A stretch of 5,171 nucleotides of DNA. Origin: Burkholderiales bacterium. Lineage in GTDB: Bacteria > Pseudomonadota > Gammaproteobacteria > Burkholderiales > Casimicrobiaceae. Under the pieces are notes generated by a model that saw nothing but the letters and a program-made list of their open reading frames with translations, searched no databases and was not told the DNA's origin. Below are positions 1-4,668 of the stretch, in pieces. Every line of letters starts with the position of its first letter. The stretch's first letter is position 1. The stretch lies in NCBI GenBank assembly GCA_031275075.1, contig JAISPI010000075.1:1-5171 (forward strand). The letters run 5' to 3'. Both the position numbers and the translations under genes were made by a program.

Positions 1-99
1 TGTAGGGGCTATCACGTCGAGGGTACAGGTTTTGGCCTCATGGGACGCCGCCGCAACCCGACATGATGCCGCTTCTTCAAAATGGATATCCCCAAACTC

Positions 100-108
100 T
101 GTGGATAA
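100..108 (-). promoter_or_regulatory. Perfect DnaA-box match (TTATCCACA)
   Basis: The + strand reads TGTGGATAA, the complement of TTATCCACA, the high-affinity DnaA box of E. coli-type origins. A given 9-mer is expected on either strand of a 5.2-kb window about 0.04 times by chance. An AT-rich block lies about 80 bp to the right. A weaker relative, TGTGTATCT, occurs at 220-228 with two mismatches. No cluster of boxes is visible and no dnaA, dnaN or rep gene is present, so this could be a lone DnaA-regulated or titration site, or chance. Confidence 0.4.
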
Positions 109-185
109 GTTTGTGCGCATCTTGTCGAAGACAGCACTAAGTGGGCTTTCCGACAGGGAAAATGTCAGACCGACCAAAAAGTTCC

Positions 186-226
186 ATACATTTTATTTTT
201 AAAAATCAACAAGTTAAAATGTGTAT
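186..226. promoter_or_regulatory. AT-rich block with nested palindromes and an IHF-like core
   Basis: This is the most AT-rich stretch of the window. It contains the 12-bp perfect palindrome ATTTTTAAAAAT (195-206). Around it sits the inverted repeat ACATTTTA (188-195) / TAAAATGT (215-222). AATCAACAAGTTA at 204-216 fits the IHF core consensus WATCAANNNNTTR exactly. TAAAAT at 215-220 is one base from TATAAT and could be a -10 element for xseA, with a leader of about 150 nt, but no good -35 lies at 16-18 bp. AT-rich DNA produces such matches easily, so the role (promoter UP region, regulator site, unwinding element) is inference. Confidence 0.3.
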
Positions 227-312
227 CTGACGATTGCGGCGCGCTCCTTGCCCGCTCACGCTTTGAAACGGGAAGCGGATGGCCTCTCCTGCAAACAATG
301 CGGGTGATGGGT

Positions 313-326
313 AAAAAACGTTTTTT
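313..326. repeat. 14-bp perfect palindrome before xseA
   Basis: AAAAAACGTTTTTT is a perfect palindrome centred 60 bp before the xseA start. The T-run then continues into TTTTTCGCAAAAA (322-334), so alternative small hairpins with A/T stems can form. It could be an operator or an intrinsically bent tract. It is not a classical terminator because the stem lacks GC pairs. The function is unknown. Confidence 0.35.
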
Positions 327-379
327 CGCAAAAATGGATACACTTAAGCCGAAAACACCCTAAACAGACCACACTTTTC

Positions 380-1723
380 ATGTCCTCGCCCGCCACTTTT
401 CCGCCACCCTCTTCGACCACCGCTTGGCCTGTCTCATTTCTTGTCAACTCCGTCCGGTTGATGATTGAGCGGCAAGTCGGGCTGGTCTGGGTCGCCGGTG
501 AAGTGTCCGGTTTTACACGGGTCGCGTCCGGCCATTGCTACTTCACGCTCAAGGACGACAAGGCGCAGGTTCGCTGCACGCTGTGGAAAACGAAGGCGCT
601 GGCGCTCGGTGTTGGTCGCCCCGGCGGGTTATTGTTGCGCGACGGTCAGCATATCGAAGTCCGCGCCACGCCGACGTTGTACGAAGACCGCGGCGAGTTT
701 CAGCTCAACGTCGATACCGTCCGGCTGGCCGGTCAGGGTGCGCTTTATGAGCGTTTCTTGCGCTTGAAAGCGGCGCTGGAAGCCGAAGGGTTGTTCGCCG
801 CCGAGCGCAAACGGCCACTGCCGGCTTTCCCGCGCGGTGTCGCGCTGGTGACTTCGCGGCATGGCGCCGCGTTGCACGACATGCTGACCACGCTGGCGCG
901 ACGCTGGCCGGCGCTGCCCGTGGTGCTTTATCCGACCGCGGTACAAGGCGACGGTGCTGCAGCCGCCATCGCCGACGCCATTCGCACTGCCAATATCCGC
1001 GCCGCCAATGCCCGCGCTGACGAGGGCAGCGTTGATGTGCTGATCATCGCCCGCGGTGGCGGCTCGCTTGAAGACTTATGGGCGTTCAATGAAGAAGCGG
1101 TCGTCCGCGCCGTGGCGGCGTCGCGGTTGCCGGTCGTTTCCGGTGTCGGCCATGAAACCGATTTCACGTTGTGCGATTTCGCCGCCGACCTGCGCGCGCC
1201 GACGCCGACGGCGGCAGCCGCCGCCGTTTCGCCGGACGGCCCTGCTTGGCGTCACCGCCTTCAAGACCAGCAACGGCACGCCCGCCGCGCGATGGAAAGC
1301 GTTTTGGCCCGCGCAACGCAACGGCTCGACCGCGCTGCCGCCCGTCTGACGCATCCGCGTACACGCCTGACGGTGCAAGCTGCGCAATTGCAAACGCTTA
1401 CCATGCGCTTGCAGCAGGCTTGGCAAAAGCAATTTTCGCCGACAGCGCAACGCTGGCAATTCTCACGGCAACAGTGGCAGCGCGCGATTCGGTTTCAAGA
1501 GGGCGTGTATGAACAACGCCTCGCTTCGTTCGCCGACCGGCTGGCCTTGCTCAACCCGCAGCATGTTTTGGCGCGCGGCTATGCGATTGTCACCGGTGCC
1601 GATGGCCGACCGGTGCTTGATGCGGAAACGTTGTGCGCAAACGATCCGGTAGATATTGCATTAGCGCGTGGAAGGGCAGCGGCCACCATTGCCAATGTTT
1701 TCCCGCACGAAGAAAAAAAGTGA
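380..1723 (+). CDS. xseA: Exodeoxyribonuclease VII large subunit
   Basis: This is the catalytic large subunit of exonuclease VII, a cytoplasmic metal-independent nuclease that, with the small XseB subunits, degrades single-stranded DNA to oligonucleotides in mismatch and damage repair. The 447 residues are close to the E. coli length (456). Residues about 15-115 form the N-terminal OB-fold, with WVAGEVSGF (37-45) and ASGHCYFTLKDDKAQVRC (49-66). The catalytic domain follows, with TSRHGAALHD (158-167), YPTAVQGDG (184-192), ARGGGSLEDLWAFNEE (224-239), SGVGHETDF (254-262) and ADLRAPTPTAAA (269-280). Residues about 285-390 are Gln/Arg/Ala-rich and helical, the usual long coiled coil that binds XseB, and LARGYAIV (397-404) marks the conserved C-terminal core. 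The ATG at 380 places the OB-fold where expected. No clear Shine-Dalgarno precedes it. xseB is not in the window. The gene ends in AAAAAAAG-TGA, which overlaps the next start. Confidence 0.97.
   Translation: MSSPATFPPPSSTTAWPVSFLVNSVRLMIERQVGLVWVAGEVSGFTRVASGHCYFTLKDDKAQVRCTLWKTKALALGVGRPGGLLLRDGQHIEVRATPTLYEDRGEFQLNVDTVRLAGQGALYERFLRLKAALEAEGLFAAERKRPLPAFPRGVALVTSRHGAALHDMLTTLARRWPALPVVLYPTAVQGDGAAAAIADAIRTANIRAANARADEGSVDVLIIARGGGSLEDLWAFNEEAVVRAVAASRLPVVSGVGHETDFTLCDFAADLRAPTPTAAAAAVSPDGPAWRHRLQDQQRHARRAMESVLARATQRLDRAAARLTHPRTRLTVQAAQLQTLTMRLQQAWQKQFSPTAQRWQFSRQQWQRAIRFQEGVYEQRLASFADRLALLNPQHVLARGYAIVTGADGRPVLDAETLCANDPVDIALARGRAAATIANVFPHEEKK
1714..1720 (+). promoter_or_regulatory. Candidate -1 slippery heptamer A_AAA_AAG at the end of xseA
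   Basis: The last xseA codons are GAA GAA AAA AAG TGA. The final A of the second GAA together with AAA AAG makes A_AAA_AAG, in the zero-frame phase used by dnaX and several IS elements. A -1 slip here would skip the TGA and read GTG ATG CTG..., which is exactly the frame of the downstream hydrolase, open to 2601. A small hairpin begins five bases downstream, GCTG (1725-1728) / CAGC (1733-1736) with a GGGA loop. That stem is weak, and no Shine-Dalgarno-like stimulator lies at the usual distance upstream. The motif is seen directly; its activity is speculation. Confidence 0.3.
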
Positions 1724-2601
1724 TGCTGGGGACAGCCTTTTTTCGCCGAATTTCTTTACGCTGGACGAATGCCGTCTTCACGATATTTTGTTTATTCGGG
1801 TTGACCGGATGTGTCCTCGATGGCGCTTTTTACTATCCTTCGCAAACAGATTACGGTAACCCCGGTCGTGAAGGACTGAAATACGAAACCGTCCGCTTCG
1901 CCAGCCGCGACGGAACGCCATTGTCAGGCTGGTTTGTCCCAGCCGCCAACACCCCCGACCCGCGCAACGCCAAGGGAACGGTGATCCATGTGCATGGCAA
2001 TGCGGAGAATATTTCCGCCCATTGGCCGCTCGTCGGCTGGTTGCCGTCGCGCGGTTACAACGTTTTCCTGTTCGATTACCGCGGCTTCGGGCTTTCGGCA
2101 GGCACCCCAAATCCGAAGGGCGTTTTTGAAGACACGCAAAGCGCGATGGATTATGTCCGGACAAGAGCTGATGTTGATCCCGAAAAATTGTTGGTTTTTG
2201 GCCAAAGCCTGGGCGGCAGCAATGCCATTGCCGCCATAGGCGCCGGCAACCGTATCGGAATACGCGCCATTGCAGTAGAAGGAACCTTTTATTCCTACAC
2301 AACCATCGCCAACGACAAGCTGTTCGGCGCCGGTTTGCTCACCAATAACGATTACAGCGCCAATCGTTATATCAGCAAGCTGTCCCCGATTCCGCTTTTG
2401 CTGATTCACGGGACAAACGACGCCATCGTTCCTTATCAGCATTCGGAGCGCCTGTTCGCCATCGCCGGAGAACCAAAACAATTGATCCTGATTCCCGGCG
2501 GCGGCCACATCGACGCAACAGCCTCGCATTTCGGCAATATTTATCAAGATTTACTGGTGGCATTCTTTGATGAGGCACTCCGGTTTCGTCAAAAACCGTG
2601 A
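1723..2601 (+). CDS. Predicted lipid-anchored alpha/beta hydrolase (YfhR/Bem46-like)
   Basis: A 292-residue serine hydrolase of the alpha/beta fold; its substrate is unknown. Residues 1-29 look like a lipoprotein signal peptide: Arg at 8, 9 and 13, a hydrophobic stretch (16-28), then the lipobox LTGC with Cys30 as the acylated residue. Asp at +3 rather than +2 gives no clear inner-membrane retention signal. The hydrolase domain shows HGNAEN (91-96, oxyanion region), DYRGFGLSAG (118-127), the nucleophile elbow GQSLGGS with Ser162, HGTNDAIVP with probable Asp233, and GGGHID with His262. The motif order and spacing resemble E. coli YfhR and Bem46-type hydrolases, here with a lipid anchor. The frame is open upstream to an ATG at 1633, but the ATG at 1723 overlaps the xseA stop (TGATG) and puts the signal peptide at the N-terminus, so I chose it. 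Translation is probably coupled to xseA. An esterase, thioesterase or acylamide hydrolase role is possible. Confidence 0.88.
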   Translation: MLGTAFFRRISLRWTNAVFTIFCLFGLTGCVLDGAFYYPSQTDYGNPGREGLKYETVRFASRDGTPLSGWFVPAANTPDPRNAKGTVIHVHGNAENISAHWPLVGWLPSRGYNVFLFDYRGFGLSAGTPNPKGVFEDTQSAMDYVRTRADVDPEKLLVFGQSLGGSNAIAAIGAGNRIGIRAIAVEGTFYSYTTIANDKLFGAGLLTNNDYSANRYISKLSPIPLLLIHGTNDAIVPYQHSERLFAIAGEPKQLILIPGGGHIDATASHFGNIYQDLLVAFFDEALRFRQKP

Positions 2602-2776
2602 TTTGCCTTCCGGTAGATGCTGCGGCCTCAAGTCCGTGCCATTTCGACCGTTTACGTTAATAAGCCATCAGCATTTTCCGCTGTTTCTTGCGGTCGCTTC
2701 CGGCATTTAACCTCAACAGCAAACCGGCAACTCCGGCTATACTGATAATCGGTTTCGACCCCAAATCTGACCCATC
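2602..2776. other. Intergenic region before dapF
   Basis: This 175-bp gap holds no supported gene. lysA and the small lptM-type lipoprotein gene often found ahead of dapF in proteobacteria are not visible here. A weak stem CCGC/GCGG with an 8-base loop (around 2680-2695) has no T-run and is not a convincing terminator for the hydrolase gene. A possible -10 box for dapF lies near the right end. The gap suggests that dapF starts a new transcription unit. Confidence 0.5.
2738..2743 (+). promoter_or_regulatory. Possible -10 box for dapF (TATACT)
   Basis: TATACT in the context CCGGCTATACTGATAAT differs from TATAAT at one position. It would place the transcription start near 2750 and give a leader of about 27 nt before the dapF ATG. 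No good -35 is present 16-18 bp upstream (AACAGC or CAACAG), so the call rests on the -10 alone. Confidence 0.35.
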
Positions 2777-3625
2777 ATGAGTTCTCTCTCTTCTCTGCCG
2801 TTCACCAAAATGCATGGTCTGGGCAACGATTTCGTCGTGCTTGATGGCATTTCGCGACCTTTTGCATTAAGCCGCGAAACTTTGCGACAACTGGCGCATC
2901 GGCGTTTTGGTGTTGGTTGTGACAAAGTTCTGTTGATTGAATCCACTTCCAAAAAGGGCGCTGATTTTCGCTACCGCATTTTCAACAGCGACGGCAGCGA
3001 AGCCGGGCAGTGCGGCAATGGCGCGCGCTGTATCGCTGTGTTTGCCTACACCCACGGATTGACCAAGAAACGCACACTGCGTCTGCAAGTCGAGTCCGGT
3101 ATGATTGAAGCGCATATCGAAGACGACGGCCAAGTCAGTGTCGACATGGGGCCGCCGCGTTTCGATCCGGATGAAATTCCATTCATCGGCGGCACCCGTG
3201 CGATCGTTGAACCGCTTGATCTGTTCGGTGAAAGCATTGCCATCACCGCGCTGTCGATGGGCAATCCGCACGCGGTACAGGTTGTGCCCAACATCACCGA
3301 AGCGCCCGTTGACTCTCAGGGTCCGTTCATTGAAACGCACGTTCGTTTTCCGAAAGGTGTCAACGCGAGCTACATGCAAGTACGCAACCGCTCCCACATC
3401 CGTGTCCGGGTCTGGGAACGCGGTGCCGGCGAAACGATGGCCTGCGGTACCGGCGCTTGTGCCGCCGTTGTCACCGGCATCCGCCGCGAGTTGCTCGACC
3501 GCCATGTCGAAGTCGAAACCAATGGCGGATTTTTGACCGTGATGTGGCCGGACGACAACGCCTCGGTAATCATGCATGGTCCCGTCGAAACCATCTTCGA
3601 GGGTATTTGGCAACCGCCCTTTTGA
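2777..3625 (+). CDS. dapF: Diaminopimelate epimerase
   Basis: A cofactor-independent racemase-type enzyme that converts LL- to meso-diaminopimelate in the cytoplasm, supplying lysine synthesis and peptidoglycan cross-links. The protein has 282 residues, slightly longer than E. coli DapF (274). The two-domain fold is marked by MHGLGNDFVVLD (12-23), GVGCDKVLLIE (45-55), NSDGSEAGQCGNGARC with catalytic Cys79 (70-85), MGNPHAV (161-167) and ERGAGETMACGTGAC with the second catalytic Cys223 (214-228). Both cysteines of the two-base mechanism are intact. The ATG at 2777 gives an 11-residue leader before the conserved MHGLGND. The second Met (12) is part of that motif and too late to be the start. The leader CCCAAATCTGACCCATC has no Shine-Dalgarno. 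The DUF484 gene follows after 44 bp, a common proteobacterial pair. Confidence 0.98.
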   Translation: MSSLSSLPFTKMHGLGNDFVVLDGISRPFALSRETLRQLAHRRFGVGCDKVLLIESTSKKGADFRYRIFNSDGSEAGQCGNGARCIAVFAYTHGLTKKRTLRLQVESGMIEAHIEDDGQVSVDMGPPRFDPDEIPFIGGTRAIVEPLDLFGESIAITALSMGNPHAVQVVPNITEAPVDSQGPFIETHVRFPKGVNASYMQVRNRSHIRVRVWERGAGETMACGTGACAAVVTGIRRELLDRHVEVETNGGFLTVMWPDDNASVIMHGPVETIFEGIWQPPF

Positions 3626-3669
3626 TTTTTACCTATCCCACTTTTACCCTTTCCCGGACGATCTTCGCC

Positions 3670-4314
3670 ATGAACCCCAATGCCGTCCTCGATTTCTTAC
3701 GCGACCACCCGCAATTTCTTGAAGACAATGCCCATTTGCTCTATAACGCGCCGGCCTGGTCGCAAGATGGCCGTGTGTTGTCGCTGACCGAACGTCAACT
3801 GCGCACGTTGCGCGAAAAAAACACGGCGCTCGAACGTCAGTTGCGCGACATGCTGCGCGTCGGCTCCGACAACGATGTGATCGGCGAACGGCTGCATCGC
3901 GTTACGCTGGCGTTTTTTGCGGCCAGCAATTTAACGATGGCGCTTGCAGTATTGCGGCAAAGTCTCAGCGAAGACTTTCAAGTGCCGTGCATCGCCGTGC
4001 GCTTATGGGCAACGCCGGACACACCGCACACCGTCGAGTGTCTACCGGTCTCTGCCGAAATTCAGGAATACACCGATGCGCTGGACGCGCCGTACTGCGG
4101 CCGTGATGTCAGCGGCGAAATCAGAAGCTGGTTTGACGGCGCCAAAACATTGAGGTCGTTTGCGCTGATTCCGTTGCGTACCCGGCAGACGTTTGGCCTG
4201 CTGGCACTGGCCAGCCCCGACGAACAACGCTTTCCGCCCGGGATGGGAACGGTGTTTCTGACGCGGTTGTCGGAGTTGGCAAGCGTGGCGCTGGAACGAC
4301 ATTTGTCGTTTTGA
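3670..4314 (+). CDS. DUF484 family protein (YigA-like)
   Basis: A 214-residue cytoplasmic protein of the DUF484 family (E. coli YigA), whose biochemical role is not established. The N-terminus has the family pattern VLDFLRDHPQFLEDNAHLL (6-24), then SLTERQLRTLREKNTALERQLRDML (38-62), a short charged coiled coil, and NDVIGERLHRVTLAF (68-82). The C-terminal part (about 95-210) looks like a GAF-type domain with the strand-rich segments VPCIAVRLW (105-113), FALIPLR (164-170) and FGLLALASPDEQRFPPGMG (175-193). No signal peptide or membrane segment is present. The frame is open back to 3457 inside dapF, but the ATG at 3670 starts exactly at the conserved N-terminus. No Shine-Dalgarno is visible. Position after dapF agrees with the family's usual dapF-DUF484-xerC arrangement; xerC does not follow here. 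Confidence 0.9.
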   Translation: MNPNAVLDFLRDHPQFLEDNAHLLYNAPAWSQDGRVLSLTERQLRTLREKNTALERQLRDMLRVGSDNDVIGERLHRVTLAFFAASNLTMALAVLRQSLSEDFQVPCIAVRLWATPDTPHTVECLPVSAEIQEYTDALDAPYCGRDVSGEIRSWFDGAKTLRSFALIPLRTRQTFGLLALASPDEQRFPPGMGTVFLTRLSELASVALERHLSF

Positions 4315-4376
4315 TAGATCAGGGGTCAGAAAAATTTAACCGCAAAGAACGCAGAGAGCGCAAAAAAAGAACCGTC

Positions 4377-4408
4377 ATTCTGCGCAAAGCGAAGCGGCGT
4401 CGCAGAAT
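4377..4408 (+). repeat. REP-like hairpin, left outer copy
   Basis: ATTCTGCG (4377-4384) pairs exactly with CGCAGAAT (4401-4408) around a GC-rich 16-base loop, flanked by GTC on the left and CC on the right. This gives the GTCATT...hairpin...ATCC form typical of dispersed palindromic units. A diverged copy lies in the opposite orientation at 4581-4620. Confidence 0.65.
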
Positions 4409-4508
4409 CCATAAAAACCATCTCACGCGAAGCCGCGAAGAATTTGCGTCATTCCGCGCGTACCTTGCTGCTCAAATTTGCAGAACGTTGAATCCAAACG
4501 CCGCATGG

Positions 4509-4530
4509 ATTCCGCGACTACGCGCGGAAT
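4509..4530 (-). repeat. REP-like hairpin, right inner copy
   Basis: ATTCCGCG (4509-4516) pairs exactly with CGCGGAAT (4523-4530) around a 6-base loop, followed by GACGG. It is the same GTCATT...ATCC architecture read on the minus strand. Its arm also pairs with the left inner copy (4448-4462), so two folding schemes compete: a local hairpin or the long cruciform. Confidence 0.65.
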
Positions 4531-4668
4531 GACGGTGATTTTTCTTCGCGTCTTCGCGCCTCCGCGTGAGATGGTTTTCTGGATGGCTTCCCGCCACGCT
4601 GCGCTCGCGGTCGCAATGACGCCTTTTTCTTTGTGTTCTGTGCGTTCTTTGCGGTTAATTTTTTGACA

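Larger units (their letters stand above)
1..379. other. Upstream region without a supported gene
   Basis: No recognisable gene lies in this stretch. The + strand is open from base 2 to a TAA at 200-202 (66 codons, no start inside the window), but the translation ends in ...KKFHTFYF and matches no family I know, so I do not call it coding. The left part (1-180) is mixed in composition, 181-230 is strongly AT-rich, and 231-379 returns to mixed composition. The region contains a perfect DnaA box, an AT-rich block with palindromes and an IHF-like core, and a 14-bp palindrome before xseA, each listed separately. It probably carries the xseA control region. I see no convincing -35/-10 pair. Confidence 0.5.
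4325..4667. repeat. Nested, mirror-symmetric array of REP-like repeats
   Basis: Nearly the whole gap between the two convergent genes is one long imperfect inverted repeat. Pairing from outside in: TTAACCGCAAAGAACGCA (4336-4353) with its exact complement at 4641-4658; GTCATT...ATCC units 4374-4410 and 4581-4620, similar but diverged; AAAACCATCTCACGCG (4414-4429) with 4563-4578, exact; CGCGAAGAA (4434-4442) with 4542-4550; GTCATTCCGCGCGTA (4448-4462) with 4519-4533, exact. The tip has GAATCCA (4490-4496) / TGGATTC (4506-4512). The array starts 11 bp after the DUF484 stop and ends 2 bp before the fdhD stop. The component motifs resemble repeat families dispersed in many proteobacterial genomes, so a composite of non-autonomous elements is likely. 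A 73-codon open frame across the left half is a by-product of repeat sequence. Confidence 0.85.
4325..4667. terminator. Possible bidirectional terminator for the convergent genes
   Basis: RNA from either strand would fold the long inverted repeat. On the + strand the outer stem is followed by TTTTTT (4659-4664), and on the - strand by five Ts (complement of 4330-4334). The location between two gene ends fits termination in both directions. The stem is far longer than a classical intrinsic terminator, so this role is inferred from structure and position. Confidence 0.4.

Noticed and set aside
2..202. Open + frame of 66 codons entering from the left edge
   Set aside because: It has no start in the window and no recognisable family motif. 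It runs through the DnaA box and into the AT-rich block, ending in FHTFYF. Such a length without a stop is not rare, so it may be only spacer. The sequence to the left would decide.
263..291. TTGAAA as a -35 for xseA
   Set aside because: The bases at the expected -10 distance (CTCCTG) do not resemble TATAAT.
79..340. Direct repeat AAAATGGATA at 79-88 and 331-340
   Set aside because: Two 10-bp copies 252 bp apart in AT-rich spacer are too weak to support an attachment site or iterons.
1633..1722. Longer hydrolase start at the ATG at 1633
   Set aside because: It would overlap xseA by 91 bp and add 30 residues before the lipoprotein signal peptide. The ATG at 1723 gives a proper signal and a TGATG overlap.
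1924..2547. 207-codon open frame on the minus strand opposite the hydrolase
   Set aside because: It is an antisense shadow produced by the codon bias of the + strand gene, with no recognisable motif.
2867..3613. 248-codon open frame on the minus strand opposite dapF
   Set aside because: It is an antisense shadow of a clearly conserved gene, with no domain of its own.
3457..3669. Longer DUF484 start inside dapF
   Set aside because: The extra 71 codons are an out-of-frame reading of the conserved dapF end, and the family N-terminus begins at the ATG at 3670.
3816..3822. Second slippery-type heptamer A_AAA_AAC in the DUF484 gene
   Set aside because: It lies inside a conserved coiled coil (E49-K50-N51). 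The shifted frame leads to no meaningful product, and AAC is a poor slip codon in bacteria.
4311..4532. 73-codon Arg/Lys-rich open frame in the repeat array
   Set aside because: The basic composition comes from translating the repeat motifs, and the frame crosses both arms of the palindrome.
4325..4667. CRISPR array or insertion sequence in the repeat region
   Set aside because: The motifs are inverted and nested rather than regularly spaced direct repeats, and no transposase reading frame is present.
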